64,000 nt of DNA from Streptococcus oralis (GCF_001578705.1 NZ_KQ969040.1:38820-102819), one strand, 5' to 3'. Numbered from the stretch's first letter, positions 20,143 to 29,123 are shown. The notes: a model not told the origin generated them from the letters alone. Program-made: numbers and translations.

Positions 20143-20514
20143 CTACTCTACAATCATCTTACCGTGCATCATGTTCATACCACAAGCAAAGCCAAACTCT
20201 CCAGCCTGTTCAGGTGTGATTTCCACTACATACTCTTCACCCATAGGCAAGTCCGCATGCACTCCAAAATCTGGGAAGACAATCTGATCTAGGCAGGGTG
20301 AAGGGTCCTTACGGTCAAAGACGATACGGGCTGGCACTGATTTCTTAAGAATAATCAACTCAGGCGTATAGCCCCCTTTGACTTCCACTCGAATCTCTTG
20401 GTAACCCTTTTTTTGCTGGGCCTTTTGTTCAGATTTTTCAGGCTTTTTGAAAAACCAAAACAAGATAAACGCGATAAGGGCAATACAAATAATGGTTACA
20501 ATACTATTTAACAT
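20143..20514 (-). CDS. cupA: Membrane-anchored copper chaperone CupA
   Basis: A 123-residue protein: one N-terminal membrane helix (residues about 4-24), a Lys/Glu-rich linker, then a cupredoxin-like domain with SPCLDQIVF and FACGMNMMHGKM holding the Cys/Met copper ligands. In pneumococcus CupA binds Cu(I) and passes it to the similar N-terminal domain of CopA; that domain is seen next door. It lies between copY and copA with short gaps. Confidence 0.93.
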   Translation of the reverse strand: MLNSIVTIICIALIAFILFWFFKKPEKSEQKAQQKKGYQEIRVEVKGGYTPELIILKKSVPARIVFDRKDPSPCLDQIVFPDFGVHADLPMGEEYVVEITPEQAGEFGFACGMNMMHGKMIVE

Positions 20515-20524
20515 GACGTCTCCT

Positions 20525-20920
20525 TTACATACAATTACATCTTACTTCAGCAACTGCGCTAGCTTTTTTCTCAGAAATCACAGCTTCCAAGTCTTCCAAG
20601 TCAGCCTGAGTAAAATCACATTCAGCAATCAAATCAGCCAACAAGTTCTTAATCCTACGGGAACAAACCTTGTCCTTGATATCTTGGACAAGTAAATCCC
20701 GACTTTGGTCCAAAGTTAAAAGGGCTGAATAGACAAAGAACTTGCCTTCTTTTTTCCTTGTCAGACACTCTTTCTCAACTAAACGAGCCAAAAGAGTTTG
20801 AATGGTCGACTTGGACCAGTCGAACCGCTCCGCCAGAACCCTAATCAAATCCGTACTGGTCTGTTCGCCCTGCATCCAAATGATCTTCATAACCTGCCAT
20901 TCTGCATCTGAAATCTGCAT
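20525..20920 (-). CDS. copY: Copper-responsive repressor CopY
   Basis: A BlaI/MecI-type winged-helix repressor, 131 residues (ISDAEWQVMKIIW, SKSTIQTLLARLVEKECL). The C-terminus has a single CxC (RCNCM), not the double CxCx4CxC of E. hirae CopY. I start it at the ATG six bases after GGAGGG; a frame-open TTG ten codons earlier is actually the promoter-proximal operator. It should repress its own operon and release DNA when copper fills the Cys site. Two matching operators lie upstream. Confidence 0.92.
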   Translation of the reverse strand: MQISDAEWQVMKIIWMQGEQTSTDLIRVLAERFDWSKSTIQTLLARLVEKECLTRKKEGKFFVYSALLTLDQSRDLLVQDIKDKVCSRRIKNLLADLIAECDFTQADLEDLEAVISEKKASAVAEVRCNCM

Positions 20921-20938
20921 TAGCATCCCTCCAAAATC

Positions 20939-20990
20939 TACATTTGTCAATCACGATTCTAAGTATACTCTAAAAATCTACATTTGTCAA
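20939..20990 (-). promoter_or_regulatory. cop promoter with two CopY operators
   Basis: TTGACA (20985-20990), 17 bp, TATACT (20962-20967). The cop box GACAAATGTA occurs twice on the minus strand: 20979-20988, overlapping the -35, and 20939-20948, between the -10 and the copY ribosome site. This matches the known KACANNTGTA motif. Confidence 0.9.
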
Positions 20991-21080
20991 TTATAAATCT
21001 TCTTATCTCTTCGAAAAATAGAATTTTAATCATATATGGAGAGATTTGCAGTCAAATTTTACTATATAAACTATAAAAAT

Positions 21081-21090
21081 ATGCTATACT
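21081..21090 (+). promoter_or_regulatory. Extended -10 promoter of thiD
   Basis: ATGCTATACT gives TGn plus TATACT; the -35 is poor. Transcription would start about 10 bases before the TPP riboswitch. Confidence 0.55.
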
Positions 21091-21106
21091 GAAGAAAAAA
21101 GAAAAC

Positions 21107-21195
21107 AACCACTAGGGGTGCGTAAAGCTGAGATTAACGACTGTTAGATCCCTTTGACTCAATCTAGGTAATGCTAGCTGATGGAAGTGGAAATG
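21107..21195 (+). promoter_or_regulatory. TPP riboswitch upstream of thiD
   Basis: The conserved THI-box pieces are present in order: ACTAGGGGTGC, GCTGAGA, a variable arm, CCCTTTGA, then CTAGGTAATGCTAGC and GGAAGT. It binds thiamin diphosphate. No T-run terminator was seen between it and the gene, so control of translation start (GGGAGG near 21276) is more likely than attenuation. Confidence 0.93.
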
Positions 21196-21286
21196 ATAAT
21201 GAGGACTAGCTGGTCTTCTATTACTTTCCTGAAACAGACTAGCTTGTTCTTAAGAATACATACTTCAGTTGGTTGGGAGGTTTTAG

Positions 21287-22078
21287 ATGACTTATTTACC
21301 CGTTGCTCTGACTATTGCTGGGACAGACCCTAGTGGCGGTGCTGGCATTATGGCTGATTTGAAGTCGTTCCAAGCTAGAGATGTCTATGGAATGGCCGTT
21401 GTGACCAGTCTTGTCGCTCAAAATACCAGAGGCGTTCAATTAATCGAGCACGTCTCCAACCAAATGCTGAAAGCTCAACTGGAAAGTGTCTTTTCGGATA
21501 TCAAGCCTCAGGCTGTAAAAACTGGTATGCTGGCAACTACTGAAATCATGGAGATTATCCAACCCTATCTTAAAAAGCTGGACTGCCCCTACGTGCTTGA
21601 CCCTGTCATGGTCGCAACAAGCGGTGATACCCTGATTGATACCAGTGCGAGAAGCTACCTAAAAACAAACCTGCTTCCCCTTGCGACTATTATTACACCC
21701 AATCTTCCTGAGGCAGAAGAAATTGTTGGTTTCTCAATCCATAATCCAGAAGACATGCAGCGCGCTGGTCGCCTGATTTTAAAAGAATTTGGTCCTCAGT
21801 CCGTTGTTATCAAAGGTGGCCATCTTGAAGGTGGTGCCAAGGATTTCCTCTTTACCAAGGAGGAGCAATTTGTCTGGGAAAGTCCACGAATTCAAACCTG
21901 TCATACCCATGGTACTGGATGTACTTTTGCTGCAGTGATTACGGCTGAACTTGCCAAGGGCAGAAGTCTTTACCAGGCAGTGGATAAGGCCAAGGCCTTT
22001 ATCACAAAAGCCATCCAAGACGCCCCTCAACTCGGTCATGGTTCTGGCCCAGTCAACCATACAAGTTTTAAAGATTAA
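21287..22078 (+). CDS. thiD: Hydroxymethylpyrimidine (phosphate) kinase
   Basis: It phosphorylates HMP and HMP-P for thiamin synthesis or salvage. 263 residues of the ribokinase fold: N-terminal GTDPSGGAGIMADLK, DPVMVATSG in the centre and the C-terminal THGTGCTFAAVITAELAKG anion hole with the catalytic Asp-type loop. ATG follows GGGAGG. It is a single gene controlled by its own TPP riboswitch and converges on thiE across a shared terminator. Confidence 0.94.
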   Translation: MTYLPVALTIAGTDPSGGAGIMADLKSFQARDVYGMAVVTSLVAQNTRGVQLIEHVSNQMLKAQLESVFSDIKPQAVKTGMLATTEIMEIIQPYLKKLDCPYVLDPVMVATSGDTLIDTSARSYLKTNLLPLATIITPNLPEAEEIVGFSIHNPEDMQRAGRLILKEFGPQSVVIKGGHLEGGAKDFLFTKEEQFVWESPRIQTCHTHGTGCTFAAVITAELAKGRSLYQAVDKAKAFITKAIQDAPQLGHGSGPVNHTSFKD

Positions 22079-22080
22079 GA

Positions 22081-22122
22081 AAAACTCTCTAGTTCCCAGT
22101 TTAAGGGAATTAGAGAGTTTTT
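22081..22122. terminator. Bidirectional terminator between thiD and thiE
   Basis: AAAACTCTCTA and TAGAGAGTTTT arms extended by GTTCCC/GGGAAT; A run on one side, T run on the other. Confidence 0.85.
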
Positions 22123-22124
22123 GA

Positions 22125-22757
22125 TTAGGAAATAATGTCATCAAGCTTTGTTAAAAAAGCTTGCGTTTTTGCTTCTATATCTTCTGCCTGCATCAGATCG
22201 CGTACGACTGCTACTCCAGCTATACCCGTGTCGACAAGTTGGTCAATATTCTCTGACGTCAATCCTCCGATAGCAACTACTGGAATGGCGACCGTTTGGC
22301 AAATTGTTTTCAAGGTTGAAATCAGAGTGATAGGCGCATTCTCCTTGGTCCTAGTCGGGAAAATGGCTCCTGTTCCCAAGTAATCCGCACCTCCTTCTTC
22401 TGCTTCTAGGGCTCTTTTAACTGTTTTAGCAGTGACACCGAGGATTTTTTCAGGACCCAAGACTTTGCGGGCAACCGAAACTGGTAGTTCATCGTCTCCG
22501 ATATGCAGACCTGCAGCATCGACTGCTAGACAGATATCCAACCGATCATCGATAATTAAGGGTACTTGGTAGGCATCTGTTATTTCCTTGACTTGTTTTG
22601 CCAGTTGATAATATTGATTGGTAGTGAGGGTTTTTTCTCGTAGCTGGATAATGGTAACACCTGAACGGCAGGCCGTCTCAACTTTTTCAAGAAAGCTTTC
22701 CAAGGAATCTTGGTAGCGATTGGTTACCAGGTATAGTCTAAGTGCTTCTCTATTCAT
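22125..22757 (-). CDS. thiE: Thiamin-phosphate synthase
   Basis: It joins HMP-PP and hydroxyethylthiazole-P into thiamin phosphate. 210 residues of a TIM barrel: [54 protein letters not shown] and [11 protein letters not shown] are all standard ThiE motifs. I start at the ATG after AAAGGAGA; that start overlaps the thiM stop by eight bases, which points to coupled translation. It is the last gene of the thiamin operon. Confidence 0.94.
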   Translation of the reverse strand: MNREALRLYLVTNRYQDSLESFLEKVETACRSGVTIIQLREKTLTTNQYYQLAKQVKEITDAYQVPLIIDDRLDICLAVDAAGLHIGDDELPVSVARKVLGPEKILGVTAKTVKRALEAEEGGADYLGTGAIFPTRTKENAPITLISTLKTICQTVAIPVVAIGGLTSENIDQLVDTGIAGVAVVRDLMQAEDIEAKTQAFLTKLDDIIS

Positions 22758-23556
22758 AAATATCTCCTTTGATAGCATCTAGCCAATTTTCATCTCTTTT
22801 TAGGAGAGAGAGCTGATTGAGAACTTGGTAACGAAAATCTTCCAATCCCATTCCTTGAACAAGTATTCTCTCAGCAGAGATATTGAGATAAGAAACCGCT
22901 AGACAAGAAGCTTCAAAGGCAGTCTTTCCTTGGCTGAGAAAAACGGATGTCAAGGCTCCAACCAGATCTCCTGTCCCTGTTATCCAGTCTAATTCTGCAC
23001 AGCCATTTCCCAATACAGCAACTTGATTCTCCGAAACGATAAGGTCCTTGGGACCCGTGACTAAGAAAGACATACCAGGATAAAACTGACACCAGTCTTT
23101 CAAGACTTGAAGCAAATCCTCAGTTTCTTGATCTTTAGCACTAGCATCAACCCCAACTCCGTGGTGTTTTAAGCCAACAAGACTTCGGATTTCCGACATA
23201 TTTCCTTTAAGGACCGTGGGCTTGTACTCTAAAAGATCTCTGACTAAGGTCTTACGAATGGGAGATGTTGCTATGCCAACAGCATCTACTACTATTGGGA
23301 GACAAGCTTGGTTTGCATAAGAAGCTGCCATACGGATTGCTTTCTCCTTCTCAGCTGACAAATGTCCCAAATTGATGAAGAGGGCCTGACTTTGCCTAGT
23401 AAAATCAAGAACCTCACGGGGATCATCTGCCATGACAGGTTTGCATCCCAGAGCTAAAATCCCATTAGCCAGCATCTCACAAGAAATCTCATTGGTGATG
23501 CAGTGAATCAAGGAACTGGTTGCCAGAGGGAAAGGATTTGTCAATTTCTGCATCAT
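22750..23556 (-). CDS. thiM: Hydroxyethylthiazole kinase
   Basis: It phosphorylates the thiazole half of thiamin for salvage. 268 residues, ribokinase fold: [20 protein letters not shown] near the start with [30 protein letters not shown], and the C-terminal [12 protein letters not shown] loop with the catalytic region. It overlaps thiW by four bases and thiE by eight, so the three are tightly coupled. Confidence 0.93.
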   Translation of the reverse strand: MMQKLTNPFPLATSSLIHCITNEISCEMLANGILALGCKPVMADDPREVLDFTRQSQALFINLGHLSAEKEKAIRMAASYANQACLPIVVDAVGIATSPIRKTLVRDLLEYKPTVLKGNMSEIRSLVGLKHHGVGVDASAKDQETEDLLQVLKDWCQFYPGMSFLVTGPKDLIVSENQVAVLGNGCAELDWITGTGDLVGALTSVFLSQGKTAFEASCLAVSYLNISAERILVQGMGLEDFRYQVLNQLSLLKRDENWLDAIKGDIYE

Positions 23557-24077
23557 TCTATCCTTTCTCCAAAGAAATATCCCTGCACTTTTTTAAAGAA
23601 TTCCTGCTTGATTAAAAATCGAAAGGCAAGGAAAGCTATGGCTGTACCGATCAAGGTTGCTCCGAAAAATCGAGGAGTGTAGATAAACCAGCTGAGCTTG
23701 GCCGCAGATCCTGTAAAGAGAACCATAACAGGATAGGAAACAATAGAACCGATAATACCTGTTCCCAAAATCTCTCCTAGAGCAGAATAGTGAAATTTTC
23801 GACCGTACTTATAAAAAAGACCTGCGAGAAGGGCTCCAAAAGTCGCTCCTGTTAGGGCCAAAGGGGGAATGCCCTGAGTTGACATACGGATAAAGGCTGT
23901 GGCTGTAGCCATGATCAAGGCATAAACAGGTCCCATCAAGATCCCTGCTAGGATATTGACTACACTGGACATCGGTGCCATTCCCTCAATTCGAAAGATG
24001 GGTGTAAGAACTACGTCAAGAGCAATCATCATGGATAAAATGGTTAATTTGTGAACTTGTAGTTGGTGGTTTCTCAT
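23553..24077 (-). CDS. thiW: ECF-type thiazole transporter S component (ThiW-like)
   Basis: A 174-residue membrane protein with five to six hydrophobic segments and no ATPase domain. Segments [19 protein letters not shown] and [21 protein letters not shown] resemble ThiW, predicted to import hydroxyethylthiazole with the shared ECF module. Position directly before thiM, the kinase for that compound, supports this. It overlaps thiM by ATGA. The assignment rests on family resemblance and context. Confidence 0.85.
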   Translation of the reverse strand: MRNHQLQVHKLTILSMMIALDVVLTPIFRIEGMAPMSSVVNILAGILMGPVYALIMATATAFIRMSTQGIPPLALTGATFGALLAGLFYKYGRKFHYSALGEILGTGIIGSIVSYPVMVLFTGSAAKLSWFIYTPRFFGATLIGTAIAFLAFRFLIKQEFFKKVQGYFFGERIE

Positions 24078-24080
24078 TTT

Positions 24081-24773
24081 CTATTTCTTCTCTTTTTCTA
24101 AGGGCTGCAAATCACTCTTCCAGGTTTGATGTTGGTAAGCCATCTCCCAAAACTTGGCTTCCATGTGGACACTTCGGTGGAAGGCCTCTAGCATTTTTTG
24201 TTTGTCTGTCTCGTTGCTTTCGCGATAGAGCTGATTGACCAGGGCTTCTTCCTCTTTAATCTGCTGCTCTAACTCATCGGTGATATAGGTTGCAATCCAC
24301 TGTTGATAAAGAGGATTCGGGGATGGTTTGCGATTAAGTGCCTTGCCCAAATCATGGTATAACCAAGGACATGGGAGCAAACTAGCAAAAGCAATGCCCA
24401 AGTTTGGCTCTGCAAACTGTCGATAAATATGCGAAATGTAATGATAACAAGTTGGAGCGATTGGATGTTGCTCCATTTCCTGGTCACTGATTCCCAATTC
24501 CTTGAAAAATTGTTGGCGGATAAACAACTCACCCTCCACTAGACTCTGGGCATTTTGTTTCAAGAGTCTTTTCATCTCTTGGTTTGAAGTCTTATCAGCC
24601 AAGAGGTGATAAGCTTCTGAGAAGGCCTTCAGATAGTAAGCATCCTGAATCAGGTAATAGCGAAAGATGGAAGGTTCTAACGTTCCCTCTTGTAACTGTA
24701 GAACAAAGGGATGGTGAAAGGAAGCCTGCCAAGCTTCCTTGGATAATTCCATCGCAATATCTGTAAATTCCAT
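24081..24773 (-). CDS. tenA: Thiaminase II / aminopyrimidine aminohydrolase
   Basis: 230 residues, all-helical TenA fold. The catalytic Cys is C135 in LLPCPWLY, and the Tyr/Glu pocket residues appear in FRYYLIQDAYYL and the C-terminal EEEALVNQLY segment. TenA hydrolyses base-degraded thiamin to hydroxymethylpyrimidine for reuse, which fits an operon of salvage enzymes and uptake proteins. It sits ten bases downstream of the ECF T component gene and three bases upstream of thiW. Confidence 0.93.
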   Translation of the reverse strand: MEFTDIAMELSKEAWQASFHHPFVLQLQEGTLEPSIFRYYLIQDAYYLKAFSEAYHLLADKTSNQEMKRLLKQNAQSLVEGELFIRQQFFKELGISDQEMEQHPIAPTCYHYISHIYRQFAEPNLGIAFASLLPCPWLYHDLGKALNRKPSPNPLYQQWIATYITDELEQQIKEEEALVNQLYRESNETDKQKMLEAFHRSVHMEAKFWEMAYQHQTWKSDLQPLEKEKK

Positions 24774-24783
24774 AATAACTCCT

Positions 24784-25434
24784 TTATAGAAATAGGCTGG
24801 TTTGAAGCAATAAAAAGTAAAGTAGGTAAATCAATGTTGTCCTTTGAGGAATATAGAAGGTTCGATAGCTATTCTCCACCTGTGCATGTTCGTCATATCC
24901 GTGCGCAGACAAAGCTCTCAGATAAAGATGGCGCCACCTAAAGACCGTCATCAGAACCTTGCTGTAAATCAAGGGCGACCAAACATGCAGTTCTTGACCA
25001 CGTAATAAGCAAGTTTCTTTTAGAGACTTGATTTCTTGCTGAATGAGGGGAAAGGCATTGAATACCACAATCAAGGCATAGGCCCAAGACCGTGATAGGC
25101 CCTTTTGGGCCAAGTACAAGAAAAGCTCTTTTAGGGAAATACTGGAAACAAAGACAAGGCCGATACAAACGGTCACAAAAGCTCTCGTTCCAAGTATCAC
25201 TGCCTGAGAAGCATCCCCATGTAACTGAACTGCCCAGTAGTTAGCAAAGGATGGTAAAATGGCGAGTACGAGCATCCAAGCCAACATTTTAAATCGACGG
25301 TAATAGAGCATAAAGAGGATGCAAAATGCGACTACAGAAAGATTAAGAGCAATCGAAGGAAGGAAAGATGTTTCCAAGGATAAAATTAGAAAGAAGAGGC
25401 TGATAACTGGTGTCTTGGTTGCTACTTTGATCAT
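24784..25434 (-). CDS. ECF transporter transmembrane (T) component
   Basis: A 216-residue CbiQ/EcfT-type membrane protein with about five hydrophobic helices. The coupling-helix motifs are visible near the C-terminus (TCLLRGQE and ALSAHGYDEHA; Ala-Arg-Gly-type boxes in the family). It joins the ATPase encoded two bases upstream to the S components YkoE and ThiW. In B. subtilis the same trio is ykoEDC under a TPP riboswitch. Confidence 0.87.
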   Translation of the reverse strand: MIKVATKTPVISLFFLILSLETSFLPSIALNLSVVAFCILFMLYYRRFKMLAWMLVLAILPSFANYWAVQLHGDASQAVILGTRAFVTVCIGLVFVSSISLKELFLYLAQKGLSRSWAYALIVVFNAFPLIQQEIKSLKETCLLRGQELHVWSPLIYSKVLMTVFRWRHLYLRALSAHGYDEHAQVENSYRTFYIPQRTTLIYLLYFLLLQTSLFL

Positions 25435-25435
25435 A

Positions 25436-26821
25436 CTATCTCACCTCCCCTAGAGTATCATTGTTCAGAGAGGGGAGAGGTTTGCTGATGGTCACGTCTT
25501 GGAGATGACTGAGCCCCTCACTAGTCATCTCAATCCAATAATCAACCACAGAGATCAAGGGATCTAAACGATGGCTAATGATCAAAAAACTTCTTCCTTG
25601 ATTGCTCTCCTCCAACATCCACTGACAAAAGTAGTCGCAGGCTCTATCATCCAAACCAGCAAATGGCTCATCTAGCAAGATCACAGAAGCCTTGCTGGTC
25701 AAGATGGTCAAAAGCTGAAGAATCTTTTGTTGGCCACCACTTAATTGATAGGGACTCTTATCGAGTTCCTGGTCCAAATTAAAAAATTGTAATGCTTGGA
25801 GAATCCGCTGATTTCTCACAGTATCAGGACCATCTAATTGAAGTTCCTCTCGCAGACTGACTCGGATAAACTGCTTCTCAGCTTCCTGAACAACACCCGT
25901 CAAGTCACGATACAGACTCTTTTTCTTTTTGAGAAGCCAACCCTTCCAAATAATGCACCCCTTATACTTTTGAAATTGAAGAATAGAGCGAAAGAGGGTT
26001 GATTTCCCGACACCATTGTCACCCAGGATACAGGAAATCCCTTGGTAAAATGTGAAATCTGCAATCGAAAAGAAGGGGCGATTCCCCAGCTCACAAGTCA
26101 CACGGTCCATATGGAATAATTCTGGGCTAAAGGCAACTTCCTTTGAAGCAACCTGTGTCATCTCAGAGGTAGGGATTTGAAACACTTCCCTTAGTTGCCC
26201 GTCTCTCAGCTCCACCATATGGTCAATGTAGGCTTCATAGTCTGATAAATCATGGTCGCACAGGATGACTGTCTTCCCATCAAGGACCAACTCTTTTAGA
26301 ATCTCTAATATCTCCAGCCTGCTCTTGCGGTCAATGGAAGCGAAGGGTTCATCCAAGAGATAGACCCTAGGATTCATGGCAAAGAGAACAGCCAGTGCAG
26401 CCTTTTGCTTTTCCCCACCTGATAAGTGATGGATGGGACGGTGTAAGATTGCCTCGCAGCGACATTGCCGGACCACCTCTGCTATTTTAGCATCAATCTC
26501 TTGCACAGGATGTCCGATATTCTCCAAGGTAAAAATTAGCTCTTCAAACAAGTTCTCCATGGTAAATTGATGATTGGGATTTTGAAAGAGAATACCTACT
26601 GTTTGGACACGTTCAACGATAGAAAGCTGACTGATCTGGCTTCCCTCTATCAGGACTTGACCACTATAGGGCAAGGAACTGACTTGAGCAATGATTTGAA
26701 AGAGACTGGATTTTCCTGAACCACTGCTCCCAACTAACAAGGTAAAAGCTTGCGCATGAAAAGTAAAATCAATTGGCTCCGAAAAGATTGGGGACTGAAT
26801 CCCCCGTAGTTCCAGCCCCAT
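25436..26821 (-). CDS. ECF transporter duplicated ATP-binding (A) component, YkoD-like
   Basis: 461 residues with two ABC domains in one chain. First domain: GSSGSGKSS near residue 33, LSGGEKQ and LLDEPFASID. Second: GDNGVGKST near residue 265, LSGGQQK and LLDEPFAGLD. It powers uptake of thiamin precursors with the T component and YkoE/ThiW. The start codon touches the stop of the upstream ykoE-like gene (TAGATG). Confidence 0.9.
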   Translation of the reverse strand: MGLELRGIQSPIFSEPIDFTFHAQAFTLLVGSSGSGKSSLFQIIAQVSSLPYSGQVLIEGSQISQLSIVERVQTVGILFQNPNHQFTMENLFEELIFTLENIGHPVQEIDAKIAEVVRQCRCEAILHRPIHHLSGGEKQKAALAVLFAMNPRVYLLDEPFASIDRKSRLEILEILKELVLDGKTVILCDHDLSDYEAYIDHMVELRDGQLREVFQIPTSEMTQVASKEVAFSPELFHMDRVTCELGNRPFFSIADFTFYQGISCILGDNGVGKSTLFRSILQFQKYKGCIIWKGWLLKKKKSLYRDLTGVVQEAEKQFIRVSLREELQLDGPDTVRNQRILQALQFFNLDQELDKSPYQLSGGQQKILQLLTILTSKASVILLDEPFAGLDDRACDYFCQWMLEESNQGRSFLIISHRLDPLISVVDYWIEMTSEGLSHLQDVTISKPLPSLNNDTLGEVR

Positions 26822-27382
26822 CTACGCCTTTCCTCCAGCCGCAAACTGATGATAGAGTTTGACAATGGCACGAACCAAAATGGTACAGAAGAAAAAGACG
26901 GAAATAAAACGCACCACCAGCAAGGAAAGGACAAAAGGAAGGGAGAAGGCGTAGTAACCTAATTTAATGTATTCATAGACAAAGCTAAAAAGAGTAATCC
27001 CAATACTATTAGCAGTTAGAGAGAGCCAACTTTCATAGCGATTCTTGGTTACGATAAAACCAAATTCACTTCCCAAGCCTTGAACCAAGCCAGACAAAAG
27101 AGCGCCTAGACCGAATTGGCTACCATAAAGGACTTCAGCAAGCGCAGCGAGCACTTCTCCAATCGTTGCACTTCCGACTCTTGGAACAAAGATGGCCGCA
27201 ATGGGCGCAGCCATACACCAGAGACCAAAGAGGATTTCATTGGCAAAAGCCTGTAAACCAAGAGGGGCCAAGATTAGGTTGAGGATATCAAATAGATAGC
27301 CTGAACCCACAAAAACGCCACCAAAAAAGATAGACAAGAAAGCAAGCAAGATAACATCTTTTAATTGCCATTTTTTCAACAT
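26822..27382 (-). CDS. ECF transporter S component, YkoE family (thiamin/HMP)
   Basis: A 186-residue membrane protein with about five helices. FANEILFGLWCMAAPIAA, VGSATIGEVLAALAE and GLGSEFGFIVTK resemble YkoE, the substrate-binding subunit for hydroxymethylpyrimidine or thiamin. I start at the ATG after AAGGAG; an upstream ATG eleven codons earlier has no ribosome site. It is the first gene of the seven-gene thiamin operon and sits behind a TPP riboswitch with a terminator. Confidence 0.88.
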   Translation of the reverse strand: MLKKWQLKDVILLAFLSIFFGGVFVGSGYLFDILNLILAPLGLQAFANEILFGLWCMAAPIAAIFVPRVGSATIGEVLAALAEVLYGSQFGLGALLSGLVQGLGSEFGFIVTKNRYESWLSLTANSIGITLFSFVYEYIKLGYYAFSLPFVLSLLVVRFISVFFFCTILVRAIVKLYHQFAAGGKA

Positions 27383-27466
27383 AAAAAACTCCTTTTTTAA
27401 AGAAAAGTGGGGCATTCAAGGAGAGCTACCGAAAGACTTGCGGTCAAGCCTATCCTCTTTTGATAA

Positions 27467-27502
27467 ACAAAAAAACTCCAATTACAAACGAGAATTAGAG
27501 TT
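27467..27502 (-). terminator. Riboswitch-controlled terminator in the thiamin-operon leader
   Basis: ACTCTAATT and AATTGGAGT arms on the minus strand are followed by seven T. It lies between the TPP aptamer and the first gene, so it should end transcription when thiamin diphosphate is bound. Confidence 0.85.
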
Positions 27503-27542
27503 TACCTTACAAGATTAGACAGTTCATTTCGACATACGAAAA

Positions 27543-27628
27543 AAACCTTTTCACATTTCCCTTCGCCAGTCTTAACTGTATCAGGTTCAATGGGTATCAT
27601 CTCAGCCTAAAGCACCCCAAATGTCTTT
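27543..27628 (-). promoter_or_regulatory. TPP riboswitch of the thiamin operon
   Basis: Read on the minus strand: TTGGGGTGC, GGCTGAGATGATACCC, TTGAACCTGATACAGTTAA and GCGAAGGGAA, a near-consensus THI box. A terminator follows, so this copy works by attenuation, unlike the thiD copy. Confidence 0.96.
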
Positions 27629-27647
27629 ATTATTTAATTACTGGACC

Positions 27648-27676
27648 AGTATAGCAAAAAATGAAAGCCCTAGCAA
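27648..27676 (-). promoter_or_regulatory. Promoter of the thiamin operon
   Basis: TTGCTA (27671-27676), 17 bp, TATACT (27648-27653) with the extended TGC. The riboswitch begins about 15 bases after the expected start. Confidence 0.7.
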
Positions 27677-27741
27677 GATATTTGACTGGAAAATATATTT
27701 ATATAGTTTCTAATAACGATTTAATCTTTTTATACACGAAG

Positions 27742-27765
27742 AAAAACCTCCACATAAGGTGGAGG
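27742..27765 (-). terminator. Terminator after lctO
   Basis: CCTCCAC and GTGGAGG arms with a five-base loop, followed on the minus strand by a T run. Confidence 0.8.
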
Positions 27766-27777
27766 CCATCTTCATTA

Positions 27778-28914
27778 TCAATACAATTTTAATTCACGAG
27801 GGTCGACTGGGAAGGTTGGGTTGTATGGGTTGTGACGGAGTTTGAAGTGTTTGACATCCTCAATAGTCTGAGTTCCAGATAATTGCATGACTGTCTTCAA
27901 TTCTGCATTCAAGTGCTCAAAGACTTGACGCACACCAACACTACCACCAAGAGCCAAACCATAGATCACAGGGCGGCCAATAGCTACCAAGTCTGCTCCT
28001 GAAGCCAAGGCTTTAAAGACGTGCTGACCACGACGAACACCAGAGTCAAAGACAATTGGCACACGTTTATCAACTGCTTCAGCGACTTCTTGAAGCGAGT
28101 CAAAGGCCGCTGGCCCACCGTCGATTTGGCGGCCACCGTGGTTGGTTACCCAGATACCAGAAGCACCTGCAGCAAGCGAACGTTCAACGTCTTCACGGCA
28201 TTGTGGCCCCTTGACATACACAGGAAGACCAGAGTATGCGGCGATAAATTCTACATCGCGTGGAGACAAGCGTTGTTTAGCTGATTTGTAAACAAAGTCC
28301 ATTGATTTTCCAGCACCTTCTGGCAGATATTCTTCAACAATCGGCATGCCAACTGGGAAGACAAAACCATTGCGCTTATCGACCTCACGATTGCCCCCTA
28401 CAGTTGCATCCGCCGTCAAGACAATCGCTTTGTAGCCTTCAGCCTTCACACGGTCCATGATATGGCGGTTAATGCCATCATCCTTACTAAAGTAAAATTG
28501 GAACCAATGAGGTGTTCCTTGAAGAGCTTCCGTAATTTCTGGAAGGTCAACGGTAGAGTAGGAACTAGTTGTATATAGAGAACCAAATTCATGCACACCA
28601 CGCGCAGTAGCTACTTCCCCCTGCTCATTTGCCAATTTATGAGCCGCAACAGGCGCCATGATGATTGGTGAAGATAGTTTTTCGCCTGCAAATTCAATCT
28701 CAGTGCTTGGATTTTCCACATCACAGAGCGTATGAGGAACAATAAGTTTATGGTTAAAAGCTCGAATGTTCTCGCGTAAAGTGAACGTGTCCTCAGCTCC
28801 ACTCGCGATGTAGCCAAAAGCAGCTTTAGGAATGACTTGCTGCGCCATGGGTTCCAAATCATAAGTGTTAATAAAATCTACAGGTCCTTCTGCATTGCTT
28901 GTTTTATATGACAT
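27778..28914 (-). CDS. lctO: L-lactate oxidase
   Basis: An FMN enzyme turning L-lactate and O2 into pyruvate and H2O2. 378 residues, the usual length. Active-site text: GIWVTNHGGRQ with the catalytic His at 259, ADATVGGNRE, and the phosphate-binding DSGVRRGQHVFKALASGA. FMN-dependent alpha-hydroxy-acid oxidase of the lactate oxidase type is favoured over dehydrogenase by length and genus. ATG follows AAGGAGG. With spxB it supplies H2O2 and regenerates pyruvate. A cre-like site lies between promoter and gene. Confidence 0.94.
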   Translation of the reverse strand: MSYKTSNAEGPVDFINTYDLEPMAQQVIPKAAFGYIASGAEDTFTLRENIRAFNHKLIVPHTLCDVENPSTEIEFAGEKLSSPIIMAPVAAHKLANEQGEVATARGVHEFGSLYTTSSYSTVDLPEITEALQGTPHWFQFYFSKDDGINRHIMDRVKAEGYKAIVLTADATVGGNREVDKRNGFVFPVGMPIVEEYLPEGAGKSMDFVYKSAKQRLSPRDVEFIAAYSGLPVYVKGPQCREDVERSLAAGASGIWVTNHGGRQIDGGPAAFDSLQEVAEAVDKRVPIVFDSGVRRGQHVFKALASGADLVAIGRPVIYGLALGGSVGVRQVFEHLNAELKTVMQLSGTQTIEDVKHFKLRHNPYNPTFPVDPRELKLY

Positions 28915-28931
28915 AAAGTGTCCTCCTTATT

Positions 28932-28947
28932 AAGTAAGCGTTTACTT
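28932..28947. promoter_or_regulatory. cre-like site downstream of the lctO promoter
   Basis: AAGTAAGCGTTTACTT is a near-palindrome with the CG core of CcpA sites. It lies just after the expected transcription start and just before the ribosome site, so a bound CcpA could block elongation. Confidence 0.55.
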
Positions 28948-28962
28948 TTTCTTGCATAAACT

Positions 28963-28991
28963 ATCTTACCTCTTTTTCAGAATCCTTTCAA
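28963..28991 (-). promoter_or_regulatory. Promoter of lctO
   Basis: TTGAAA (28986-28991), 17 bp, TAAGAT (28963-28968) on the minus strand. Confidence 0.65.
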
Positions 28992-29057
28992 AAATTTTGT
29001 CTGGAAATTTCAAAGCACAGACATGATAAATATTTTCTATCATTGTGATAAAAAATT

Positions 29058-29091
29058 CATGTTATCCAAACATGCCCTTTAGTGCTACAAT
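29058..29091 (+). promoter_or_regulatory. Promoter of the amino-acid ABC operon with an overlapping inverted repeat
   Basis: TACAAT (29086-29091) with an extended TGC and a weak TTATCC at -35 (29062-29067). CATGTT and AACATG (29058-29074) form an inverted repeat over the -35 and could be an operator. Confidence 0.45.
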
Positions 29092-29123
29092 AGCTATATT
29101 ATTCCTAGATGGGAGGTTCTATT

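Noticed and set aside
20921-20950. Longer CopY reading from TTG
   Set aside because: The added codons are the operator and the ribosome site.
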